Source: Phallus indusiatus (taxonomy: Eukaryota > Basidiomycota > Agaricomycetes > Phallales > Phallaceae). Taken from it: DNA of 64,000 nucleotides. The position numbers were made by a program, and so were the translations under genes. Each line of letters opens with the position of its first letter. The stretch's first letter is position 1. Under the pieces are notes generated by a model. The model saw only the letters and a program-made list of their open reading frames with translations. It searched no databases and was not told the origin of the DNA. The stretch is from positions 248,001 to 312,000 of the forward strand of contig JAQFWX010000028.1 of assembly GCA_027605045.1 (NCBI GenBank), written 5' to 3'. This document shows positions 34,121 to 44,707 of this stretch, piece after piece.

Positions 34121-34752
34121 TGTAATGTATTTGCTCTGGTTCAAGGTATAGGCACCTTGTACTGTTGCAAATAAAAGAGCTGTTTAGAGGGAACCTAGTC
34201 TAGCAACAGAGGTCTTGTTATTGAGGGTGAGACAGAGCTTGCTGCTGCTGTTGAAGACTTGAGCTGGCTGCTACTGATAGTCTTGAGGTAGAGATAGAAA
34301 AAAGAAAGAAAAAGAAAAGAGAAAGACCAATTTAATTGGTAAGCACTATGGTGCACTAGTATAGATGATAAGGCAGATTCTTATTTACAAGAGAAATCAG
34401 CCCCTATTTATACACTTTGGGGCTGCTACAAATAAAGCAAAATATTAGTAATTAAAAGATAAGGAATTACTTAGAAAGGAAATTAATTAGTAAAGGTGGA
34501 GTAGTAAAAATTATAGTGAAACATTATTAGTGAGACAGAAAAATAAAAGTACCTGGAACTGAGTCATATGACTGTTCCTAGAAAATAAACAAATAGAGAT
34601 ACACAAATACAAGCAAGAGCTCAAAAAAGAATAGTAAAAAAAAACTGACATAATGTGGGCTTTTGTTGTTTATATGCTGTTTTTGGATTTAGTGGCTGTG
34701 CCTTTTGACTTGTTTTTGCTGAGCTGGGTAAAAGTGCCCTAGATACATGACA
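34121..34752. mobile_element. Solo LTR E1 (632 bp), TSD GGCTC
   Basis: TGTAATGTATTTGCTC to GATACATGACA, with GGCTC at 34116-34120 and 34753-34757. It splits the RT domain between NRGLFEP and LVMFFGL. It is nearly identical to E2 at 36544-37173 and shares its ends with the divergent LTR D at 38978. Confidence 0.92.
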
Positions 34753-36121
34753 GGCTCGAAAAGGCCGCGGTTGGTGCGGAAAGCAGCCTTCCACTCATCT
34801 CCTTCCTTTATCCGTACATTGTTGTAGCCCCAGCGCACGTCCAGTTTGGTAAAGTACCGGGCACCCTGTAGCTTATTGATGAGCTCAGAGATCAGAGGTA
34901 GCGGGTAGCGATTTTTGATTGTCATGGCATTCAATGCACGATAGTCTTGAATAAGACGGAGAGAGCCATCTTTCTTCTTGATGAAGAATACTGGGGACGC
35001 CATGGGCGACTTCGACGGTCGGATTCGTCCAGATGCAAGGTTTTCTTCCAGAAACGCATCTAACTCGGCCTGTTCGTTAGGTGACAATGGGTAGATCTTA
35101 CAAGACTTAGGCTCAGAACCTGGCACAAGCTCTATCGGATGATCCCACTTCTTCGACTGCGGCAACGAGTCGAACGACTCCTTCGAGAAAATGTCGGCAA
35201 AGTCGTGGAACATCTCTGGCACGATATCCCGAAAGCCTTTGGGTGCTGGTGCGTCTGCGTTGTTGGCGTGGGCCTGAGCCAGTCGCTGGGAGATGGTCTC
35301 GGTGGCATATATGCGGTGAGTGTCGGGCTCGTCGGGTAGCATTGATATCGTGAACAGTCGATCACCTTCCTCAATCTCGGACTCGACGTCAACCAGATCT
35401 GGTATGTCAGGATCATCGCCCTCGGTGTCGTCAAGCTCTGGTAGAGGTGCGCGCCGGATCTGTTGGAATGCACGCTTAGAGAGCTTACCCGCTGGCCAGC
35501 GTGGAGTGCAAGACCGACAACTGGGGCTACAGCGCATGAACTCCACTTGACCCGTCGTGTAGTCTATGACGGGATTGTGAGCCTTGAACCACGGTAATCC
35601 AAACAAGACAGGATACTTGAGTAAGGTAACAGCGAATAGGGTGCGTTCGGAGTGATCTCGAAAGCGAACAACGAGGTCGACGACGTGGGTGATAGAGCCA
35701 GCATGGTTGGGTGTACCGTCGACGTTAAACACGGGAATGGGTTTAGCAAGACGTACAGAGGGAAGCCGATGTTTGTCGACAAAGTCGCGGTCGAGGAACA
35801 TACTGCTAGCTCCAGTGTCCAACATGGCCTTGCTGTGCAGCAGGGCTCCAGTGTCAACACTTTGCAGCTCTACAGGGATCTCCAGCTTCTGCGTATCGGC
35901 GGTGGCTGCGAGTCGGTATTCCTTTGGTAATGCACGACATTGAGAAGGCGACAGCATACATGGGGTAGAAACAGAACGTGTGGCAGGTGGAGGCGATTCT
36001 TTGGTTTTAGCAGGGGATGCAGCAGGGGTAGTTAGATTCGAATCAGGAGTGTCATTTTGTTCGCGATCTATGTACAAAATGTCGAATCTATTAGATGTCG
36101 GCAACGAGGGTGCATCTATCA
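34753..36121 (-). pseudogene. Gypsy pol, N-terminal part: protease and RT first half
   Basis: A retropepsin motif (AMLDTGASSMFLDRDFV) lies about 105 codons into the frame, followed by a spacer with an acidic stretch and the RT start (SPNEQAELDAFLEENLASGR, SPVFFIKKKDGSLRLIQDYR, YFTKLDVRWGYNNVRI, AAFRTNRGLFE). The frame begins without a clear ATG and overlaps the gag stop in the -1 frame, which suggests programmed -1 frameshifting. It is cut by solo LTR E1. Confidence 0.88.
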
Positions 36122-36543
36122 CTCGTCGCCGTTTTGAAAATCCTCTGCCTCTGCTGCAGCTACAGTCTCACCCTCTGTCAGAGCAGAGTCACCACGCGTC
36201 TGGGCTTCTAACGCGTCTTTCTGGGCTAGCAGGTGTGCGATACTGTCGTCTAGTTCATCTGGCTGAAGATACCGAATGTCATATGCACGAGGGCATTCGC
36301 GAGCCCAATGGCCTGTTGCTCCACAGCGACGACACCTGGTGGATTCCGGGCCAGCACGTCGACGGGCAGTGTCAACATCCATCGGATCATGCCTAACCTG
36401 GGGTGTGGGAGCAGGAGCCGCAGGTCTTGGAGGTAGCGCAGGCATGATCTGAGATGCTGGCCTGGGAGGTGGATAGGGAGGAGCCTGATAGGGAGGGACA
36501 GGGGGCCTCCTCTGAATCTGTAGGGCCTGGTACGATGGGAAGG
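36119..36543 (-). pseudogene. Gypsy gag, C-terminal part with zinc knuckle
   Basis: A Pro-rich linker is followed by a CCHC zinc knuckle (CRRCGATGHWARECP) and an acidic tail ending NGDE at a TGA near 36119. It continues in frame from the gag part at 37174-38064 across solo LTR E2 once the LTR and one GAAGG repeat are ignored. Confidence 0.88.
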
Positions 36544-37173
36544 TGTAATGTATTTGCTCTGGTTCAAGGTATAAGCACCTTGTACTGTTGCAAATAAAAG
36601 AGCTGTTTAGAGGGAACCTAGTCTAGCAACAGAGGTCTTGTTATTGAGGGTGAGACAGAGCTTGCTGCTGCTGTTGAAGACTTGAGCTGGCTGCTACTGA
36701 TAGTCTTGAGGTAGAGATAGAAAAGAGAAAGAAAAAGAAAAGAGAAAGACCAATTTAATTGGTAAGCACTATGGTGCACTAGTATAGATGATAAGGCAGA
36801 TTTCTATTTACAAGAGAAATCAGCCCCTATTTATACACTTTGGGGCTGCTACAAATAAAGCAAAATATTAGTAATTAAAAGATAAGAAATTACTTAGAAA
36901 GGAAATTAATTAGTAAAGGTGGAGTAGTAAAAATTATAGTGAAACATTATAGTGAGACAGAAAAATAAAAGTACCTGGAACTGAGTCATATGACTGTTCC
37001 TAGAAAATAAACAAATAGAGATACACAAATACAAGCAAGAGCTCAAAAAAGAATAGTAAAAAAAACTGACATAATGTGGGCTTTTGTTGTTTATATGCTG
37101 TTTTTGGATTTAGTGGCTGTGCCTTTTGACTTGTTTTTGCTGAGCTGGGTAAAAGTGCCCTAGATACATGACA
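36544..37173. mobile_element. Solo LTR E2 (630 bp), TSD GAAGG
   Basis: Same family and orientation as E1, with GAAGG at 36539-36543 and 37174-37178. Because E1 and E2 have different TSDs they are two separate insertions and not the two ends of one element. Confidence 0.92.
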
Positions 37174-38064
37174 GAAGGGGTTAGGACGGGATCGGTTAAT
37201 GGAGGTAGCTGCGGGATTTGTCTGAGCCGTTCCAGAGCCTACGAGTCGACGGCGAGCAGCGGTGAAGGCCTCGTTGGCACGCCTGTCCATATCAAACATA
37301 CGTGCCTGTTGGATCCAGCCCTCATAGTCGTGAAGCGCGGGTCGGTCCTTCATTGTCGCTACCAGAGACGCAATTGCCGGGTCTAAACCATTACGAAAGT
37401 ACGTGTTAATGGCGAGTCCTTCCGTGAAGCCAGTGTGCTCAATGAGAACGCGAAAGGCATCTACATATTCCTCCACAGTCCTGTTGCCCTGGACATAGCG
37501 GTTGGAGTAGAGGGCGTTGATGGCATCTTCTTGCTCGGATTGTGGAAAGAAATCGGCCTTGAATCTTTCCCGAAAGGCGTCCCAGTCAGCAAAGGGCTTC
37601 TCTCCTCTTTGATATTTTTTCAGCATAGATTCGCTGAAGGTGAGGGCGCGGCCTTCATTCATGTATGACATCGCCCAGCCAATCTTGAGTTCATCAGTCT
37701 CGAAATCACGACTGCATATACTCATGTAAAACTCGACAGTGTTCCAAAAGGCGCGACCCTTGGAGCGATCTCCATCGAACGAAGGAGGTACAGCAGGTCG
37801 GGTATTTCGGGAAGAGCGTGAACTGGCTTGATGCTCCAGAGCCGGTGGTTGTCCAGACGAGGACGCGTCGCCCACAGGGGGGTTTTGGGTTGGAGCAGCT
37901 CTAGCCGCGTCTCGGATGCTCTGCAGCACCTCAATCATCTGTGAGGCCTGGGATTCCTGTCTGGCCATGCGGGCATCCATTTCCGCGAACTGCCGCATAA
38001 TAATAGTCGCCACATCGTTGAGGGTGACGAGTGGGGGTGCAGAGGGTGGAGGAGAAGAGTCCAT
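37174..38064 (-). pseudogene. Gypsy gag, N-terminal and capsid part
   Basis: It starts MDSSPPPSAPPLVTLNDV at 38064. A coiled helix (MRQFAEMDARMARQESQASQ) is followed by a retrotransposon Gag capsid region (GRAFWNTVEFYMSI, FADWDAFRERFKADFFP, YVDAFRVLIEHTGFTE). It is open to the LTR E2 insertion. The long read-through past 37174 into LTR sequence is artefactual. Confidence 0.9.
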
Positions 38065-38228
38065 GAGAGAGAGAAAGGAAAATGGGGTTTTTAAGATGGA
38101 GCAGAGGGGTCGGTTATAGACGGGACTCGAAGGAAAAATGCGACACTGCGATAGTCGGTGTCGAGCGCGATTTTTCGATAATGAGTGTCGATAGAAACGG
38201 CCAGTCTGCGAGTAGAAGCTTGTTCTAC
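38065..38228 (-). promoter_or_regulatory. Gypsy 5' leader / primer-binding region
   Basis: 164 bases between the 5' LTR and the gag start. Right next to the LTR the minus strand reads GTAGAACAAGCTTCTACT, which can fold on itself (7-bp arms with the preceding A of the LTR end). This may be the primer-binding region, but no tRNA match could be tested. Confidence 0.4.
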
Positions 38229-38640
38229 TGTTAGGGCTACTCAGCTCACACTAGAGGGAGGGGATCCTAAGAGAATATATTGGGGGAGAACTAACTACTC
38301 ACCTAGAGGGAGGGGATCCTAAGAGAACAAGCTTAGGGACCCTCACTCTAGGGACTGCGACTATATACATGAAAAACAATAGCGCGGCGTGCGGCCCTGA
38401 CACAGCTAAGTGCCAGACACCCAAACCGAACATAAGCGACGTGACGCCTACGGCATCACGCCGGGTACGAGCGCGCAACGCGCGCGAGTAGAGAAAGTGG
38501 AATAGAGACAGAGGGAGCAAACGGAGGGTGGAGATAATATATGGGAAATATAATTAAAGTAGAGGGAAATATATACCGATGATAATAAATGAGGAAAAAT
38601 GAGGGGACGCGGTAGCGTACCCCTACCGCGTCCCCTGACA
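38229..38640 (-). repeat. 5' LTR of gypsy element (412 bp)
   Basis: Longer than the 3' LTR because of a local inverted duplication at its outer end: GGGGACGCGGTAG at 38603-38615 is followed, after seven bases, by its exact complement at 38623-38635. Confidence 0.92.
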
Positions 38641-38977
38641 TATGCAGGTAGATCTGAATAAAGGGAACTTTTTGAAACAAACTTGAAGATCTGAGAAAAC
38701 CAAATTACGCAGAATGGAACTACAATATCTAGTATTATTGAAGCTGGGACCACTTAAAGACATGGCAAATATCAATGATACAATAAGATTTAATTGACAA
38801 TGAACAAATTGTAAAATACATCAAGAGTGATGAGATCCGGGAGGGGCTATGTATGGAAAGTCTCGAAACGCGCGATATTACCGTCACCTCGAGTCACTTT
38901 ACACAACATGTAGCTTCATTGTTTCAGAGTATATATATACTAAAAACCAGTACCTACAATAAGCAACTAATCCTCCC
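38641..38977. other. Host sequence between insertions
   Basis: AT-rich sequence between the gypsy element and solo LTR D. No coding frame or RNA gene recognised. Confidence 0.5.
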
Positions 38978-39869
38978 TGTAATGTATCCTTATGGTTTGC
39001 CTACTGGGGTGCTACCAGAATAAGAATAGTTACAATTACTTGCTGAGAGTTTGCTTAGGCACTGGCTTCACAACAAAAGCCTGTTGCTGAAGAATGAGAT
39101 CCAAGGGGTCTACTCTTGTTATATGCTGTTTTAAATGCAGTAGACACAACTGATAGTGTGTTCTGCAAGTGATAGAGATAGCTGAAGACTTGTAAACAAG
39201 TCTTATAGTAAGAGAAAGATAAGAGGATATTGAGAGATAGAAAGAAAAGGGCCTTTAAGGCTATATTCAATTGTACTGAGTACAAGACAAGTGGGTAGTT
39301 AAGCAGTGATGTCTAAAAGTGGGGAAAATAGGTCTAATTTATAGACTTTTCTCTGGGAAAAGATTAGACTGATAAGGAAAGATTGATTAGAAAGAAAAAG
39401 GGGAAGATAGGAACAGATTAAAGATTAGAAAGATAGAAGATAACAAAGCGCAGGGTCAAAGGTGCACATGTGTCATCTGGTGAGAATAAAATCCAAGATC
39501 CAGGGAGATTAGATCTAAATCCATGGAGATTAGATCCAAGATCCAGGAGTTATAGATCTGGTGGGAAATAAAGGATAAAAGAATAGCATATAAGGAGAAA
39601 CCATGGAGAAATGAAGGAGATATTAATAAACAAGGGAAACATGGCAAAACAAGAGTCCAGAGTCCATTCTTGATGACCAAGCAATGAACTCAGAAAATAC
39701 TTGACTTCTGAGAGTGTTTTGACCATAACTCCATGAGTTATTTACCAAATCCCTTGGAATGACTTGGGTTTTATAGAGTTTTAAATTGTTTTTGACTTTG
39801 AATGCTCTAGGCCTTGAGCCTGTCTTCAGGAAGGGGGTATTTAGGTCAAAATGACCTTGATACATGACA
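38978..39869. mobile_element. Solo LTR D (892 bp), TSD CTCCC
   Basis: TGTAATGTATCC to GATACATGACA, with CTCCC at 38973-38977 and 39870-39874. Ends and overall character match the E family, but the body is longer and divergent. Confidence 0.88.
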
Positions 39870-40011
39870 CTCCCCCCCATTTTTCTCTCTATTTCCAAAA
39901 CACACGAGCACTGATTCTTGCATCCCTCCTGCCACTCTCCTGGGGCGCTCTCTTCAAGAGATATTTGGATTTAGAGACAGGTTTCTGTCAGACGAGAGAT
40001 AATTGAGATAT
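39870..40011. other. Host sequence between insertions
   Basis: About 140 bases between solo LTRs D and B. No gene. Confidence 0.5.
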
Positions 40012-41280
40012 TGTTAGGGCTACTCAGCTCAGACTAGAGGGAGGGGATCCTAAGTAATATATTGGAAGATAACTATACTACTCACCTAGAGGGAGGGGAT
40101 CCTAAGAGAACAAGCTTAGGGACCCTCACTCTAGGTACAGCTACTATATACATGAAACGATGACGCGGCGTGCGGCCCTGACACAGCTAAGTGCCAGGCG
40201 CCCAAGCCGAGCCTAAGCGACGTGATGTCATGGGCATCACGCCGGGTATGAGCGCGCAACGCGCGTGAGTAGAGAAGGTGAAATATGGACGGAGAGAATA
40301 AACGGAAGGTAGAAATAATGCACGGGAAATATAAATAAGATAGAGATAGATATATACCGATGATACTAAATAAGGAAGAATGAGGGGATGCGGTAGCGTG
40401 TCAAGTACCGATATCTGGGAACGGTAATAGATACTGTAATGTATTTTAGTCGCTGAATATAATACCAATAACTGTCACCGTTGGTTGACGACAGTCAGGA
40501 CTTGGCCTCAATCTATAAGAGATTGTGCCACGACAGTCTTCTTCAGGATTTGTCCTGACATTCGTCACGAGCGTCGAGTTCGTCAAGGACATTACGGATA
40601 TGTGCGTTCCGAGCTTCGAGAGCCACGAGCTGTATCTCGTATTGAATGATATCAAGCTCAACGATAATGAAGAAAGCTTTGAGATGTAACTCTCGGCAAC
40701 GACGGATGGCTTCCGTCGCTGCAAGTCTCGAGGAACGATCTCGACGTTCAATGATGAAGAGAGTAAGAGAAAAGAGAGTTTTATAGAGATATCGAACTAC
40801 GTTCGATATTAAGTCTGAAGAACTATCTACGTGTATGCTAGGGTTTATATACATGTCAGATAAATAATTCTAGCTCAGTTCGAAATAGATTCCGAACTAG
40901 AGAAATACAAACAAGTCGTGAGATTCGTAAGTAACATCAATATATGCAGGGTATGATATCTCATGTGATGAACATGAGGTGTGCAGGGATAAGAGCTGTG
41001 CATACATGGACCTACGTTCGTCATCTATGATCTCATAACCGGAACGTGCGTGGAATATTCTAGAAAGGCCTTTCCGCGGGTGTTCCAGGAGTTAAGAGAG
41101 ACGGGTACGTCTCTATTCGAGTTGCAAGGTTGATTGAGATGACTGAACGCGAAGGTCATATCGTGAGTGACGTAAGCGTGATAAGATTACGGAGATAAAC
41201 GGTAAATGATCGGATATGGATTACGTAACGTTACCAGAAGTGATGTCATGAATCGGATCATGACATAGCGTACCCTGACA
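40012..41280 (-). mobile_element. Solo LTR B (gypsy family), interrupted
   Basis: TGTTAGGGCTACTC to CCCTGACA, with TSD GATAT at 40007-40011 and 41281-41285. It is the same family and orientation as the LTRs of the gypsy element. Without the nested LTR C and its TSD it is about 397 bp. Confidence 0.9.
40399..41265. mobile_element. Solo LTR C (867 bp), TSD TAGCG
   Basis: TGTCAAGTACCG to GGATCATGACA, with TAGCG at 40394-40398 and 41266-41270. It lies inside solo LTR B near its outer end. ORFs within it are not conserved genes. Confidence 0.88.
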
Positions 41281-43400
41281 GATATTGTATTCTGAGAGCC
41301 GTCTAATCACAATTTCTATCCACGGTTTACATAAATACTGGCACAACTAACCATACAAAAAGCAAAAGAAGACAAGATGAAGAAAAATTTCATGGTAGTT
41401 ATTCCACAAGCAATAACAAAAAAACCAGTTTATGAAGAAACTGATATGAAATTTAGACAGAAATAAAATGTAAAGATTGAGAGGAAGATTCAGGAAATAG
41501 AGATGTGAGACCGCCGGCAACTCTCACCTACTAGTAGTAACAGGACAATACATAACCTTGGAAGATGACTAGAATTTGTTGCCAAGGTTTTGATTTGAGA
41601 TTTAATGATGCCATGGCATGTGATAGGTTTGTCCGATGTAAGTTTCATGCTGTCTCAGCAACCGAAAAAAACCTAAGAGCGCACTTGATAGCACAGTAAC
41701 AACTAGCTGGGTTTCCCAATCAAGTTTGTAATCAGGAGTCAGGAAGAAAATGTCGAGATAGACACTAAGCAGTCATGATTCGTGCAGTCTCTATGATCTT
41801 CCCAGTTGAGCCACTCGCTGAATTGCTATGGTCTCCTAAATATATGTGCATTCAATGCACAGAAGACTTTGAAGATATTTTGATGGTTGTGCGAACAGGC
41901 TACATGGAGATTAGTAAGCGAAGGCTATATGCGCCGTTCCTTACGGCTAGGTGATTCTGAGATACTAAAAGGCTATACTTTCTATTTTTCACCTTTTGTC
42001 TCCCCTTCATTTCACTTTTATTTAAAATTCACAGTTCTTATATTTTATCTTTCCAATCATCTTTAGTTCCATTTCCCTGGAACATATATTTACAAACTGT
42101 ATATAAAAAACAAACCTTTTCGACTACAATAAAAAAAAACTTTTAGTCCCTCATTATGATTTCCTTCTGAACACACAACACTGGTTCCCTTTCGCTCTCT
42201 GACCACTCCTGTTGCGCGACCATCAATTTCCTACCAACTATTGAATGGTGATTTGCCAACGCCTGTTTACAAATGCATTTATCTAGTGCAGAATATCAGT
42301 GACAATTTCATATTAATTCTTGCAGCTGGGAATTTACATTTACAATCATTTTGAATACAATGCTTATTTAGCTACCATGTCTACTCTCCTTACACTACCC
42401 CACTATTTTATTCAAAGCCGGACCCTCCTTTTTCTGACACTCTCATATCACCCTATTCTGCACATTCTTCCATGTGCCTTTTTTGTTATGTAACTTGAGC
42501 CTATCTCAATGTTGTTTCATCAGATTTCGGTATACAAACAAACTCCAAAACACTCCTGAGGGAGACAATGTGACTGTACATAATGATTCAACTTAGTAAT
42601 TTGGATTTTAGATCTGGAGCACATTCTGCGGTCTGGATGTTTCCAGACCCCAACCAAGTATCTCCAACCGAGTACTCCAGTCTCCGGAGTCACTTAATCA
42701 GTTCATGATCAGACACGAATTCAAATTACTAAATCAGAATAGCTGGTCAAAACTCAGGTTTGTATGATTGATTAGGCTTGTGATACTTCAGATTCGACTT
42801 CGAATTCAAAAACCTCAATTTGATGTGCTCTGGGTAGCTTTCAAACTTGGCAGCGTCCCCAATTTGCGCGATCTTTTTATCAGTTCCAAAACTACACTTA
42901 TGCATTGAACATGCGTTTTCGGATGTCGAGATAAAAATGAATTTTTATATTGTTAACTGTACAAATCTCTGAAGCAGCTTGTTCGCATTTTCAGTAATAG
43001 TTACACTAAAAATCCTGGATATCAGGACCCTGTGCCGGGCGTCGGCCGGCGCGAAAAAGGGAGCTGACCACAAATGTACACCATACGATACGAATTGAGA
43101 TCACTCCGTAAACATGTCCAGTTTGTGGACCCTTCATTAGTCTGACATCTCACGCGCACAACACGTCGTTCTGACGTCGTAAAATTTATATCATTGTGTG
43201 TTAGTGTACGTGTATGTATTGAAAATGCCTAAAATGATGTCGAATCAAGTCTAGGTTAAAAAATGCTTCGGTTTGAATGAGATGATTACAGAATGACTGA
43301 AGACAGTCCAGCGTAATAAAAGCCAAGGTTAACTAACGGAGTGCGGACAAACGAAGGATGCAAACAGACACTTTATTAGCAAAGGGTTCAGTTGTGTTGA
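41281..43400. other. 2.1-kb gene-poor stretch
   Basis: AT-rich with T/C-rich runs around 41980-42180. No ORF of interest, repeat boundary or RNA gene could be supported. Possibly old, decayed repeat sequence. Confidence 0.5.
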
Positions 43401-43940
43401 TTACCCCGAGGCAAGGTACCATTTAGGTTCAGCAGTCGTTTGCAAAACTTCCTTCAATCTGGCGTACATTTCGGGAGGTGGGACGGGAAGACGATCCATG
43501 GGATCATTTGTTGCCAGAACAATGATGTGTTTTGGATCACCCATACGAGAGAGGACCACTCCAAGCTTTGAAGAGAAGGCAATTCGTGCTTTTGCAAGGA
43601 CATCAGTAAGAGCGGCTGATATGGTTGACCCAACAATGTCAACGTCTTCCTCAGGTATACCAGCTTCTTTTAATCCTTCAGGAGTGAGATTGTCGCATAG
43701 ATGTGTCCGTACTGCGTGACGCAAAAGCCACTTCTCCTGGACGACATAACCGAAGTACAAATACTGTTTCGGAGCTGGTTCTTTCGCGTTAGCTTGGGGA
43801 GGCGGCATATCAGCCTGCTCAGTAGGTTGGAGAGATACACAATATAAGGATGGTCGAGACATATTCAATTGAGTGGATGTAGGAGGTGTTGCGGATGTGG
43901 TTTGTACGACAGCAGGCTGCACTGCCAGTGCGGGCGCGAA
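43401..43940 (-). CDS. Unknown-family protein, copy 3 (best preserved)
   Basis: An open frame of about 175 codons with no break. After a Thr/Pro-rich stretch (QTTSATPPTSTQLNMSR) it has KQYLYFGYVVQEKWLLRHAV, DNLTPEGLKEAGIPEEDVD, SKLGVVLSRMGDPKH, LATNDPMDRLPVPPPEMYAR and ends WYLASG. The likely first codon of the frame is not ATG and a CTAG acceptor lies just upstream, so a 5' exon probably exists; an internal ATG (MSRPSLYC) is an alternative start. The three copies agree closely from YLYxGY to the end, and this one keeps the C-terminus lost or altered in the others. Function unknown; no signal peptide or membrane helix. Confidence 0.65.
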   Translation of the reverse strand, partial: FAPALAVQPAVVQTTSATPPTSTQLNMSRPSLYCVSLQPTEQADMPPPQANAKEPAPKQYLYFGYVVQEKWLLRHAVRTHLCDNLTPEGLKEAGIPEEDVDIVGSTISAALTDVLAKARIAFSSKLGVVLSRMGDPKHIIVLATNDPMDRLPVPPPEMYARLKEVLQTTAEPKWYLASG

Positions 43941-44208
43941 CTAGAAGGTTTGATTTGTCACAATTTTTTGTCACGTCAATCAGGCCTCATCGCCGATTAA
44001 GGTTTGTTCTCTTTTGAAGCACTTACAGCTAGCAAAGGTGTTTCTAGCCTTCAGACTTCGGCTATGTGCTACTTTTCAAAAATATTGATAGTATGTACCT
44101 CGTATCGCATGTTCAGATCCCAAATTTCAAGCTCGTGCAGGTGAATACTTAGAATACTTATTGTTTTTAGTAAACAACTAGTGATTTCCGCAGCTCAAGT
44201 GTTATTCC

Positions 44209-44430
44209 GTGACAATATTATCTCGACTACAAGCTGGGGTTTCACTTATACATAAGATAAACGTCCTTCTCCCCATTTCTCGAATTGCAAGACCACATCT
44301 CTCCCCACGACCACTGTCTTCAGCAAACTCCAACAGCGTCTTGCTCACTCTTGCTCACTTCCTTTCTCTACCGAAACATAGAACACGACTGGCACGTGCT
44401 CTGGAATCACGTCCGTTCTTGAAAAGAGCA
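44209..44430 (+). pseudogene. Decayed copy of the gene fragment at 48446
   Basis: Nucleotide similarity to 48412-48660 is obvious (for example CCCATTTCTCGAATTGCAAG in both), but the reading frame of the other copy is broken here by small indels and ends in a TAG. Gene identity unknown. Confidence 0.5.
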
Positions 44431-44707
44431 CACTGATTGATGATTGGTTGTTCGCGGTACGTCCGATGGGGGATTGACTAGTGACTCACTAACGGCACTC
44501 AATGATGGCGTAGAAGATTTTGAGCCGCAATAAATCCAATTGCGTCACGGCCCACTCGGTCGTCGCACGCATATCCAACTTGGTGCATCGCGTACATGCG
44601 CTTTCCTGGTTCCTTGTGACGAACCACGATCTATTACCAGGTTTGACGAAAAATAATACTGTTCGAAGCGAGCCCAACAACCCTACAGTCTCTCTCTCAT
44701 GGGGGAG

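Larger units (their letters stand above)
24821..38640 (-). mobile_element. Ty3/gypsy chromovirus-type retrotransposon with nested insertions
   Basis: Whole element on the minus strand: 5' LTR 38229-38640, gag, pol, 3' LTR 24821-25219, with TSD TATGC at 24816-24820 and 38641-38645. It spans 13,820 bp. Subtracting the nested LTR element (26757-33060) and two solo LTRs (34121-34752, 36544-37173), each with its 5-bp TSD, leaves about 6.24 kb, a usual size for such elements. Gag, protease, RT, RNase H, integrase and chromodomain are all present and stay open across every junction once insertions are ignored. The purine run GGGGGGGGTGG before the 3' LTR is the likely polypurine tract. Confidence 0.93.

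Noticed and set aside
34121..37173. Solo LTRs E1 and E2 as the two ends of one 3-kb element
   Set aside because: Each has its own target duplication (GGCTC and GAAGG), and gypsy gag/pol sequence runs continuously between them.
40446..40854. Two overlapping ORFs of about 100 codons
   Set aside because: Both lie inside solo LTR C and neither resembles a known protein.
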